Shown here piece by piece: positions 1 through 12,244 of a stretch of DNA of 64,000 nucleotides (the first letter of the stretch is position 1; every line of letters begins with the position of its first letter). A program made the translations under genes and the position numbers. The DNA comes from Apostichopus californicus (lineage: Eukaryota; Echinodermata; Holothuroidea; Aspidochirotida; Stichopodidae): NCBI GenBank assembly GCA_020650975.1, contig JAIPMN010000258.1:31000-94999 (forward strand). The letters run 5' to 3'. The notes under the pieces were generated by a model, which did no database searches, had not been told where the DNA came from, and saw only the letters and a program-made list of their open reading frames with translations.

Positions 1-1809
1 AATAACTGCCTTTACTCCTCACTAGGTGATGATGCCTTTAAATTAATATGCAGCTTGATATTAATAACGATGTTAATACTACCCACATCACAGTAACATT
101 TTTCATTGTACAGTACAGGCATGGAGGTGTGATGTGTTGTGGCATGAGCTTCAGAATTTACTTCATTTCAACCTCATCTGTCTCCTCACAACCTCAGCAC
201 TATCACTCTACTGTAGAGTGAACTAATAACCTTTTAACACTGTGCACCCTCTATGACCGGTAATTATTTAATAAGATATGAAATTTAAACATGTTTCTCT
301 TTGGGAGAAGTAAGAGTTGTTATGGTCCCTTTAATGCAGTACTTGAATCTTGCACCATCTTGTTCATAATTTAGAAGTTACTGGAAATTCCCAGCAGAGA
401 AATTATCCAAAGATTGCCAAATCGATTTATTAAACTTTGTGTGAGTGTGTGTGTGTGTGTTCAACTACTTATCCTACCTTTTTATGGTCATAAATGATCT
501 GGAAAAGTCATGAAATATATGCAGTAAGAAGAAGGGGGGGAGGAAAACTGAAAAGTGAGGACATTTAATGAGGAAAACATCCGAGAATCTTTTTATTTTA
601 ATACATGGATGATGTGACCCTAGGGAAGGTGTTTGAACTCTCAATTGTGTTTTAACAAATTTAAAGCCATAACCATCTGGTGTAGAGATATACTGTAACC
701 TTTTACTCTGTTAATAGTTCTAATGGAGATCGGTACAGAGTGTGGATGGATCTGAAGACCTTCCTTAAGACGTGATAGGTCTTTTTGTGTCTGATATTTA
801 GATTATTGTCAGAATCACTTTCACACTTTGAAGTATTAAAGACTGATCGCCAACAGTAATGTTTTAACGAGTCGTGATTCCAGTTTTTATACCCATTCCC
901 CGAAAAAAATGAAAAGGACTGGATTCGATTTTTGATGTCTTTTCTTTTCGAATCTTTCGATCCCCATGCATGTAGTGACAGTACTGTACTAGAGTGACAG
1001 TACTGTAAAATGAATGAGAATTCAAACTTTCCAGTGGTTTTTATAATAGCTAAAAGAAGTGGTATTTATATGACCAGTCTCCAAATTCCAGTTGGTTAGG
1101 GTGACCGCATATAGAGTGGTGGAAGGCTTAGATTGGAATATCGGTTGAGGCAGGAAGTGTTTTTCACTGTTCTAGATTTTCCACCTCATTGTTGTTTCAA
1201 CTATAACATATGATCAGTATGTCCTCTCGTAACAGTCTGTTTTAGTAACCTACTGCAGACTTTCCATCTGACCTTCGACGGTAGTCATGAACCTCTGTCA
1301 GGATGTTAGTCCGTCCAGAAGTAGTCTGGCTATTTGAGTCATTTCCTGACAATATGACCAAAGAGCCTACCTAGGGTAGGGTACACGTGATACAAAACTG
1401 AGCCAGCTAAGAACTAATTAATATCATTCATTTCTGCCTGTAATATTTATGGTTCCCTGTACAAAATTATGGAATTTGGAAGAAAGTTGATGATGCTCAG
1501 TATTCATTTTCCTCTCTCTAATGTGTCTTCATATAAGATTCTAATCTATTTTAAGCAGAGTTAGGTTGTAGATTTATATAATGTAAATTATACCATTTAG
1601 ATAGGTACAGTACATGGAAAAGTACAATTGTAGTGTAGAGACAGGTTAGGGTTATGGCTTGCATATCCAAACTAGTAAATTTGTAGGATATTTTGCTATT
1701 TTTTTATACACTCCACTGTACAGTATATGCTGTTACTTTACCTTCATCAAAATAAAATAAAACTGTTAGCAAACTGCTTATCCACTAGAGAGCCTGTGTA
1801 AGAGAATGT

Positions 1810-1876
1810 GTAAAAGTAAGTAGGCCTGACGTTTCGATCCTAGCAGGATCTTCTTCAAAAGCTAAATGGCTTTTAC
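1810..1876 (-). mobile_element. Hammerhead-like hairpin, possible Penelope-like element remnant
   Basis: On the minus strand the order is TTTTGAAGA, a 6-bp stem GATCCT/AGGATC with a 3-nt loop (1836-1850), then GAAAC and GTC. This matches the layout of hammerhead ribozymes (CUGAUGA, stem II, GAAAC, GUC) with a degraded first core box. Such hammerheads are known in Penelope-like retroelements of animals. Flanking GTAAAAG and CTTTTAC (1810-1816, 1870-1876) form an outer stem. No reverse transcriptase seen nearby. Confidence 0.3.
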
Positions 1877-2515
1877 TTTATATTTAACTTTAACTTTATA
1901 TAACCTAAAAGGCTTTAACTTTATATAACTTTATATCCAAAGTCTTCAAGTTTGCATTTAATAGCCAATATCCAACATTTTGAGCTCACTTTAATGATTA
2001 AAACCAGTTGCTGATTAGTTCAATCCGTAAAACAAGACAACAACTTTGAACGAAGCGAATGCGGAGTTATGGATTATATATGCAGCGGGTTTCGGTTACG
2101 TTCTTGAGACGTCAGTATGGTCTTCCGATAAGGTTATTGGGTATCATATCTCAACGTTGCCGTAGCGACTACATTAACGGCCACACGGCAACAACTATTG
2201 AACTGTCAAAACCCAAAGCATCAAGAATATGAGGTGTCTAATCTAGTTGTTGATGCTTCTAGAAGTCCTGATTATAAGATCCCCAACCCCCCCCCCCCAC
2301 CCCTTCTTGATTCTTGATTTACAGTCATATAAAACCTCACCTTTGCGGTTTCATGCTTGTTTGATGTACTGTACATGTTGTACCGTATATATATGGATAC
2401 TAAATGTACATGGCACATGTGTGTGGCTGGCATGATCCTAGCCAGGGGTTCTTACAGCTATGAGGTTTCAGACATAATAATTGACTGCAATGGTTGGGTA
2501 CAGTATGACTGATAC

Positions 2516-2533
2516 CGCCAACAGCTGTTGGCG
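2516..2533. repeat. 18-bp perfect palindrome
   Basis: CGCCAACAGCTGTTGGCG is self-complementary over all 18 bases and centred on the E-box CAGCTG. It sits at the start of a locally CpG-richer stretch (about 2516-2730). It could be a protein-binding site or a remnant of an inverted repeat. Confidence 0.6.
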
Positions 2534-3331
2534 TCTCCTTTGGGGAAACTACGTAATTACTATCTATTTAGACCGTCGTCCATGTAGCATAATGAACTAC
2601 CCAAACATCCTCCAAATTCCTACCTGACAGCGAATCGTAGCCACCGCAGATGTTTGTCTCTCGGCGTTCCCGCATCTCAAAGATTCGCCAAACCGTCAGG
2701 AGGACGTACCGAGTGAAAAATTGTGAAGGAGTATCTCACCTTGATTTGGTTTCATGTCGGATAAATATATACGTTTCGTGAGGAATTCATTCGCTGAAAT
2801 CTATCTTTATATCTAAGGATCTAAGGGATGGACATTTGGTTGGAATTTTTGCAGGGTCCCTTTGGATGATAAACTTTCTTTTTCTATCGGAAAAATGATA
2901 ACCTGTTCGTGAAAGGAATAAAAGCAAGAAGGATAATGATTACTTGGATGAAAGGTTTTCACTTGATCGTAGTGTTTGTTGACTTACCGTTTCACGTTTT
3001 TATAGTACGTGACTTATTTTAGAGGGGATGTTTAGACAGTTCCACTTTGGTAACTTTCTTGTTTATATCTCTCCTTGCTGTTCTTTCTGGGATTCTTGTC
3101 ATTGTATATTTATGTATAGTTATGTTTAGCTTGTTTGTTTTTTCTTCTTTGATAAATTAAGGTTGACGTACTTCTTCTGCTCTGTGAGTAAAGTCATTTC
3201 GGATTTTTTCTTGATTCGTCAGTTCCTTAAGAACATGACAGCATTTTAAGGAATGTTTAAAATCAGTGAATTCCAAATGCGTCACCCAAGACCATTCTGT
3301 AATGAGTTTCAGAGGCAGTCATTAAGACCCC

Positions 3332-3354
3332 NNNNNNNNNNNNNNNNNNNNNNN
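3332..3354. other. Assembly gap of 23 Ns in a poly-C run
   Basis: Twenty-three Ns lie between ACCCC and a run of about 15 C residues, so the assembly probably broke in a C homopolymer. True length unknown. Confidence 0.95.
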
Positions 3355-6300
3355 CCCCCCCCCCCCCCCAATCCCTCCCCCTCTCTACATGTAAAACCAT
3401 AATACAGTAGTTGCCATAATATACACATTCACAATTCTAATCTAGTCTATTCCAGTTACAGAGATTACCACATTCCAAAAAGGACTCCAGCATCCAATCT
3501 AAGGACATAAGGTATTTTATACACTACAGAATGGAATAGTAGTAATTTAAAGCAGTGCTATAGGTGACATACTATAAATGACTTTCTAAAATTGAAAAGA
3601 TTCCAAATTTGAGTTAAAATGTTGAATTGTAAGCCACCCGACGTGTAAGTTGTAATCCATAATCCCTGGCGGGTTTTTCCCACATTTGTGGTCGCTTAAA
3701 AGTTGTAAAAATAACTGCTGATTATTATTATGATTATTTTTGATTATTATACAATAATAACAATCCCTGTCCTTCCCTTCCATTCAGCTTCCTCTGTATC
3801 ATGTACCGAATTGGAACAATCACTGTGTCAACAATATATATATCCTGTACAGTAGCAGGGAGATACTGTAATAAGAATAGGGGGGAAAGAAAGAAACTGA
3901 CGAGGTTAAAATTGAAAGTTAATTGTTTCAGCCTGGTTATAGTACAGTACTTAGTCAAGGAAAGTGTATGCTGAGGAGAGAGTTTTATAACCACTTATTC
4001 AAGCCAAATGTGACCTTTAATGTGAAGGTTCAAGTTTCATTTTTTGGTTCTTCAGATTTATTTCGTTTCATAATTCCCTAATATTCATGAAGAAACTATA
4101 TATAGTATCTTAATTGTTTAATGCTTCATACTTTGTCTTTATCTTGACCTTTGACATAGTCTGTGCACGAAAAAACAGTTGTTTTTGGTGGAGGTCGATG
4201 GTCATTTGAAGTCATGAGTGAATTCAAAATTTGGGACGAAGTTTTTTTCTTCATTGTTAAAAATAGTGAAAGACGTTGACGCATATCATATTTGTAATGA
4301 ATGCTTGTGGCTTTCAGGGAATTTGTCTTTTTGTCACAATTTACTCTTTATCGAAATTCAAATTTTGTTTTAAAAAACTTGAAATTGGAATGAGGGTTGG
4401 GAAAGGGGAGACAATGTTGAAGAAAAATTTGATAAATTTTTTAATTTCAGTTTGATTAATTTTGTACCAGGCAAAACCATAATCATATTAACAGAATTGT
4501 TTCTTTTTCTTCTAAATTTAATCTAAGCACTGTAAAGTCTGTATTCTTTGTACAAAAAGAGATGTGAATATATGAAACATAATATACACTGTAATCAAAC
4601 CCCCAAAAATGAACCCCTCAGACATTTTCTGTACAGTCCCTTTATTGACTTGATGGTTAATGACATTTTTACCTTTCAGTCTCACAATTTGATGGTTTGG
4701 TTAAGTTTTTTTTCTGTTGGGGATTTGGATACCTACAGTACATGTTTTCTGTGAAATGAGAGATGTATAAAGTAAAAATATTTGATTGTTCTGCATGTGT
4801 GAGTGAAAACTGAGACATGAATATGCATTAAATCCAATCACACATAATTTGCAAACAGCATGTCTAGACACTTTTAGGCTCTTGCGCTGAACCATGTACA
4901 GATCAATGCCTTCTATTGATATAATTATGTTAAGATGAACAAAGAGAAATGGGACCAATGTCCTGCAAATGTTTGTTTACTTTAAGAAACCATGTAACAT
5001 TCTTATTAATGATATATGTGTATATACTTATGGGGAGGGAACATGTTCGTCAGATGCTTCGACCTAGTCCCAAAAGTAGTTAATTTGACAAAGTGTTACA
5101 GGTAGAATTTACTTCCCTGTCCTGTCACTACGACTGCACTCCCACTCTACCAAGATCACTTCTAGAGGCACCTTTTTACAGTAGTACGCACTGTTTTCTC
5201 TCTGTGACCAACCTTCCATTCATTCTGGTCTACTGCCCTCCTTCTCATTTTACCTGTACCTCAAAGTACCTGCAAAGTTTCTGGCACGCCTACAGTACTG
5301 TGATAGGAAGTAGAAGTTTTATCTCAAAAATTCTTACATCAATTGGTAAATCAATGGATTACTGTATCTGCAAGGTCTGTTCACCTGGTTCATCAGTAGT
5401 CTCACTTATCTGGACGATGATTGCACAAGTGTCTGTTTCGTGTTGGGTATTATTGGAAACTATGAATTTCCCTGGGTTTCCCAATTTGTCGCACATGTTA
5501 CTGCTCATGTGACTCATCTCATCTGAATTTCATTAATTCCATTTAATATAAATAATATCGATAGAATTTATTCCCCCAAAAAGCACCTATTGAGACCCCA
5601 ACTGTAGAATTATACTTCATCATTTTTGACTGGTAGTCGTACAGTATCAGTGATAACACCATGCATCCGGAAGCTAAGATGTGACTACTATGTAAAGAAT
5701 TCAATCAGCTTGTTTATGTGGTTTGAATATCAGCCACAGAAAACGATGATACGGTCCTTGGTGTAATGTGTATTCGTAACACATTCCATGTAATCGTATA
5801 CAAATGTTAATGTCTTCACAGGCAATAACTCATCCCATCTCAGAGTACAGTTATATTTAAGTAGAATCTAGCTCCTCCTCTCTCTGGCTATGTATCAGCA
5901 GTATGATCACTGAGATGGTTGAGGCAGCAGCAGCAAGCAGTGAAGAAGACTCCATCAAGTGCAGAGTAAACAGTTTTCCATCTATGAATTCATAGGCCTC
6001 ATTTACACTTCATCGGTCATGCCTAGAAACCCCATTAGCCGAGTGGAAATATGTGAAAGATAGGTCCTTATCATTCACATTGGGTTGTTCATTCAATTAC
6101 GTCGTCGTTGGTCGGCTCTATCGTGCTGGGGCTCCTAGATTCACATTAGTACTGAGTGTGTGTGTGTGTGTGCGCTCTCATGAAAGTTGGTCTGTTTTTA
6201 ACGTCTACAACAGAGATTATTACATCAGGCCGGGTGGTGTGCTTTTCGTGGTGATTCATTCGTCACCCCCTGCTGCTACCACTGCATTGCCTTTCTGTCA

Positions 6301-9300
6301 CAGGTATGGTTTACTGTGTACTTGTTTATATTGGTACTGTAGTTAACTAAACTGATGTTCTTCCGATATGTCAGCGTACATTCCTAAATGGATACTTTAA
6401 GTTCTTAAGTTCATTTCAGTATCTATCTTTTACTTACACATTCTTACTTACTCTCTTACCTGCCTACTCCCAACTATAACACTCTTCCATCTATGTCCCG
6501 TTTCATTTCCTGTAAAAATTTGATTGTGCCCTTACATTTCAATTGTGATTTATTTCCTCTAACTTGTAAACCATTTGGTAATGCCGATTTTAAGTTGTTC
6601 CTTTAGATGTTACATTAAAATTTACAAGGCTGAAATACCTCCATGATATTTTAAATTACTTTAAAGTTAGACCAAAATATTCAACTTTTGTTAAATAGTC
6701 TAAATTACCAATTGTTCCTAGATAGTTTATTTGAACAGAACGTACAGTGCGATTCTGGTAGATGTTTGAAGGTTCATGAGTCATATATATTTTATTAAAT
6801 ACCAAAAAAAAATGTCAACATGGCAGGGTTGTCCTACTTGTCTTCTAAGAGAGACAGTTATTTTTTTCAGTTTTACAGACAGTGGCTATAACAGCAAGCA
6901 GTGTGTGAGTTTTACTGCCTGAAGAAAGATAAACTTTCATTTCTTTTCCAGTATAGGGGGATATTCTTGCGCCTCAAGTGAGCGTTTTATTGTATCAGTG
7001 TCATCTGTCACAGATTTTAAAGGACCTGGACAAAGTATATTTTCTTACTTTAATCTAATGTCTGCTTCTTTTTCAGTCTCGTAGTCTATCATTTCTGCAC
7101 CCCCCCCCCCTTCATGTTTAATTAAGTAGACTTCAGTAACAAGTAAAGTACTACAAAGTGAGGTAAACAAGTGGGTATAACAAGTGAGGTAATTACTGTG
7201 GACACATTGCTGACATGTTTGGCAGCAGAATTGTACTATTATATAGTGCATGGATGGGTCGTGACAGCCCTCCATTGTCCCCCCCTCCCCCCATTGTGGA
7301 AGGATTGTCTGCCATCTCCATCTCCATCCTCAATCCCACCACCTCTCCCACCCTCTCCTACAGCACTCACTCCCACACCCCAAGTATTGTACATCTTGAA
7401 AGTTGACAGAATCTATACCTCAACGCTTCCATGTTAATAACTGGATAGATTACTTCCCCTCACACATTTAAATTTTTTTTTTCACCCCTGCATGTGTCAT
7501 GACCTTTAATAGATTGTGATCCTATATTTGAAAATTTTCTCACAGCAAGTGAAAAATTTCAAGTGGTTGTTTGAAGCGCTGCACTCTGTGTGAACTCATA
7601 TCCATCCTTTCACTCACACCCAAACTGCCTTAAACCTTGATTACAAGTTCATGAATGAAGAAAATTATTCATACAAAATTGCAGAAATAGTTTGCCAAAA
7701 ACCTTGATATTTTCCTTCAATTCCAAATTTTTTGATCATATAACTGAAAATGGTGTTGAAGCTAATTCTTATGTACTTACAGTAACTCTCAAGAGCTTTG
7801 CTAAGATGCTCGAATTTCAGCCTCGTTTGATCTTGTCACAGAATGCAATTAAATCGGAACTAATTAGCATAAATTAGATCAATCTAAAAACTTTTAATTG
7901 TTCAAATTATCAAGTTTTTTCTTTATATATTTGAAATTATTTACAAGTATTAGTCATTAGAAATTGATGTCTCTTGGGCAAGTGTCTTGAAGTATGAATT
8001 TTCTGTCTGCCAAGTTGTTTAATAAATTAATGAGGTTGGAGATTCTTTCCAGCTAACAGAAGTACAGTAGGCTTATACAGGTAGTGTCAAATACAGTAAC
8101 TTATAATGCAGCTGTACAAATACATAACAGTTGTGTGTGTTACAGTATATAGTGAGTGTATATACAGTACTGGATATATGGATTAGGCAAGATACCCAGA
8201 AAGGCCTTGAAGACTTGACTATATCCTGGCATATAGCAACTTTGTGAAGAAAAAGGTGTGAAAATCTGGTTTTCTGGTTGGTCAACATTTAGTCTTACTG
8301 TAGCTGCTCAAGGTACTGTAGTATTATTTTCATGTCTTTACTCTTTCACATTATTTCATAAGTTATCAACGTATATCTTTATAATAAGAATAACAAGAAT
8401 TTATTATGTGCCTGTTTCCGCTGAGAAAAGGGGCGCTCAAGGGTGGTGCTTTACAGCTTGCAGGTGGTGAATAATGATCAAGAATTAATAATTCAATTTT
8501 GTATCAAACAGCTGTTTACTACGTGAGTTCAGGGTATTGAAACTGATGCCAAGAAAATATGCATAGATTCATCCATAGATCTGTGGTAATGCTGATATGC
8601 AGTCACAGCTGTGTATTAGCCAATGAAATTAACAAAATTGATATCATGGGGTTTTAAAACTGTAGGGAGGGAATTAATGTGCTGAAGTACACAGCATACT
8701 GTATGTATCATTAATTTCTGTTATATCTGTATTATATTTTTTTAATCAACAATTTCTTTACAGTAGGGATAAAATCTTTGATCAGTAGCGCCCTTTGTTT
8801 TTCTAATCAGGTGTATACAATGACAATGACAATGAAACTGTTTATTTCCAACACAAAAGATAAGTACATTTTAAACAAGAATTCATATACATATAATCAA
8901 ATAATCATGGTATTATATTTATTTCAATGAAAACTACCAAAGATCTAATGTGTGGGAAAAGGAGAAAAACTGAAGTGCAATACTTATGAATCGTTTTCCT
9001 CCAAATATGTGTTGAAAAATATAGACAAAAGAATTAGTCAAGACAAGATAACATACCTAAAGTTACAAAAAAAATAAAAAATAAAAAATATACTGTACAT
9101 TACACTGCCGGATGCTAGTGGTTTACTGTTTATGTGATAATTATAACTGACACAGGATGATGTATTTGTAAACATTCGCATTACAGTGGGTGGTAATTAT
9201 ATACACGTATGACATCATTGTAGAGGGTGGGAATTCACCTTTGCTCTTCTGAAAGTGCATGAATGTCCTCAATTCTCATAACAGCAGTTATGTTGTGAAA

Positions 9301-12204
9301 CATTAGCAAGAGAATCTGGGAATGTTAGTGTTTATTTTATGGTCAACATGGACCAGAAATCTAATACATAACTGATCTTAAGGGAAAGAATTGAAACAAT
9401 AGAAAAGAAAGAACAAACATTCAATCGATTTTTGGAGAACAATAAATTTGTAAAAGCTAGTTTTATGATTCCTACGGTAACAACTTTGTTGCGTGAAACT
9501 AGAACTGACATAATATTAACTGATCTTTAAATTTGCGCATTTATGATTAATGCATTAATCGGTCAAGTTCAGCTTAATTAACAGAGGTTTGAATTTAAAG
9601 TGTATAAATCAAGTGTTATATTTTGACAAAGTAATAGTAAGATTGATATTGTCTGTGAGCACCGAAACCCTGAAATTTGAAGTAGTCTTCACAAGGCCTA
9701 TAGTCTTCACTTAATTACATTGAAGGGATATAAGGTGGTATTGTAACCTTCCTTTATAATAAGGTATCGGGACCATTCAACGTGATTCATCAAGTATCCT
9801 CCAGCCTCCCGTAAGATTTTTGTTTACAACCAGCATCTTGTCACAGGCCTGTTTTAACTCCACTAAAACCTTGACTAATTGAACAATACTATGATGCTCT
9901 ACCATCATTTATGATGAATTTACTACTCTAGGCAAGTGAGCATGCATTATATACATATATCTATCTATATCGAACGTATGAACAGTTACTGTATGGTGAT
10001 AGGATTGCTTCATTCTCAGGATCAAAAGGTGTTGGAGATATCATCATAAATGTCTTTTTAAACCCTGCCCGAAATCTTTTGATAATAGAAATCTAAAATG
10101 TTGTGAGATATGTGACAAGTGCTTGGATATGTTGTAAAGTTTGTTGGCGATACAGACGGTACGTTAGTGGATACTTGGATACCTGTAACTATGGAGAGAT
10201 ACAGGAGTAAGTATACATTGCCTATTGAGCCTAAGTACTGTGTATAGGCCTACTGTGTATATGCATGTACTTGTCATGTACATAGCAAAGTAAAGTGGTA
10301 GTGAAGAATTATGTTAGACTTATTGAGGCATGGTGGTATTTATGGCTATATTTTGCATCTGTTGTTGTGAAGACCATGCAGGCTTAGAATTTCACTGATT
10401 TATTCACTAATGTTAATATTTACTAGTGCTTAAAAAAATCTACTGTACTCAGTAGGTATAATCAATTAAGTTCTCACAGGCATTTTCCTGGATTACAGTA
10501 TAACACACATTGGGTTTAATAATGTTCAGGCTTTTGAGGGTAGTCCAAATAATATTTGTTGATAATAAGCAGTAATACGGGAGGTTAATGTTTGGTAATG
10601 GAATCATGATACAGATTCTAAAGACGGAAGATTGTGAACCAACAATACCATGTGTTTAAGTTCTTTATGTCTACTGGCAGAAAATTGCCATTGCCTCTTC
10701 TTTTCTACTGGCAATTACGTACTGCAAAAATCCACTGGCCAGTAAATAGTCTGAATTTCGAGGCCTGAAGACTGAGAGTCAGTTAAATGTACGACTTACA
10801 TCTAGATAATGGTTACTTTGGGAGAAACTGGTGCATGCATGCAGTCGAAACAAGCTGTACGAATGGACAGTATACATGGATGTTCTATTTCACATTCTAT
10901 ATGTATAGTGATCCGTGTAGCACACCAATAGTTATTTAGCTTTCAAAGGACTGTCATTAATATATAGACCTGTTTCTCTCTCCAACTTGATTCCTCCAGT
11001 ATCTTTTCTTTAATCATTTATCAGTCGGTAATTATTATTTTGTTAATATAATACCACTGTCATATATTTGACTCGCATTGATCAGTTAAAATATATATCA
11101 GTACTAAAACGTTCCTATAGTCTCGTCAAGTACCTTCATTGTCTTATTTCAAGCATATACATAGGCTATACTTCAATGTCTGCACTGAATATGTTGCATA
11201 CAGTATATCGAAAACCAGGAAATATCTGAGCATCAGCAAAACATGCAAGCCTTTAAATTTATTTCCTGCATGCTGCTGTCCACGCATCCTGCTGAAAGAT
11301 ATTAAGTTCAAGTTTTTTTGAGGCCATACAATTTTCATAAGCTGGCATATATGCCTGCAGGGCAAAAGCTTAAAATTATTGATTTGAACACAAGATGGCA
11401 ACATATGTTTTACAAGGTTGAAACGAAAATTTCCCAGCATCCTACGGTCTCTCTGGCATCGGCCTTATAAATTGGCTTCTTAGTCAGTCCGACACCCTGC
11501 TGTTTCAACATCGCTCTGTGACTAAACCTCACTCTTGTTTGCATTACGTCCAGAGTCGGCCCTCCTCTCTCTCTCTCACCTGCACGATGACGAAAAAATT
11601 GACCTGTGCGAGTTTTTCATTTGTAGACACAGGCGAGAAGTCATCCTTGTGATTCTAAGAAAATAATATCTGTGGTTTGTTTTCCAAGAGTAAATGATAC
11701 AAAACACCCTCTCCATATCAAGCCTAGTGTGTGCACAGCAGTCCATGCTAAGTAGGGGGGCTTTATACCAACAAAACAAAACTATAAGGGACTTTACAGT
11801 AGTCTGTGTGTGTGTGTGAATAATCAATATGATCTATGCCCTTTGAATGGGTTTGTAGGCCTGTTTGGAAGTGATTTAAAGCCAAACCATGCGAAGTATG
11901 CAACAAATTGATTCTGGTGTCTCATGAAGTCGGGCGGCTGCAGGGATTTTTCTGTCTCTCTCGGATCAGCGTTGGTGGTGGGGTAAGATTAGTGGTACCC
12001 TTCTGCAGTATCTTCTCCGTGGACTCAAGTCTAAGTAATCGGATTAAATATCAACAGTGGAGAGGTTTTTAACAGGATTTATCAATTGCTGGATTGGAAT
12101 TACTCGCGTACCCTTTTTTATTTTTTATAACTTTCACTATTTTTGGATTTTCGAGGAATTTGTATCAGGATTGCTGGATGTTCTATTTTGATTCTGAGGA
12201 AACC

Positions 12205-12244
12205 ATGGCAATCATGAGGCAAAATTGCAATAAGAACCCTTCAG
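12205..12244 (+). CDS. CYTH1: Cytohesin exon 1 (proposed first coding exon)
   Basis: Thirteen codons plus one base ([13 protein letters not shown], then G). The ATG at 12205 has a strong context (A at -3, G at +4). The donor CAG|GTACAT at 12245 leaves phase 1, exactly what exon 2 needs, giving ...[10 protein letters not shown], which parallels ...VPS-DLTAEER in human CYTH1. An in-frame upstream ATG at 12178 with a weak context would add MFYFDSEET. Support is phase, start context and junction position only; the short leader cannot be recognised by similarity, so another first exon is possible. Confidence 0.5.

Larger units (their letters stand above)
1..12177. other. Region upstream of cytohesin exon 1, no supported gene
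   Basis: Only short, unrecognised ORFs. Contents: TG repeats (about 439-461 and 6151-6171), a duplicated AGTGACAGTACTGTA at about 975-1010, the hammerhead-like hairpin, the palindrome at 2516, the N gap, C-runs (2285, 7100, 7280), and many TACTGTA/TACAGTA words. A stretch at 5880-6303 is CpG-richer and ends at a donor-like CACAG|GTATGG; it could be a noncoding first exon, but nothing proves it. Confidence 0.6.

Noticed and set aside
5093-5512. 139-codon open frame on the plus strand
   Set aside because: Starts with GTG rather than ATG at its head, has no recognisable domain, and its composition is like the surrounding noncoding DNA.
5910-6303. Possible upstream cytohesin exon (MITEMVEAAAASSEEDS frame, donor-like CACAG|GTATGG)
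   Set aside because: The ATG frame ends in a stop and its donors do not give the phase needed by exon 2; the frame that would fit at 6303 has an upstream stop and no ATG. At best a noncoding exon.
6053-6346. 97-codon open frame on the plus strand
   Set aside because: Contains a translated TG microsatellite (VCVCV) and no known domain.
7171-7437. Proline/serine-rich open frames near 7.2-7.4 kb
   Set aside because: They translate a C-rich low-complexity stretch; no conserved features.
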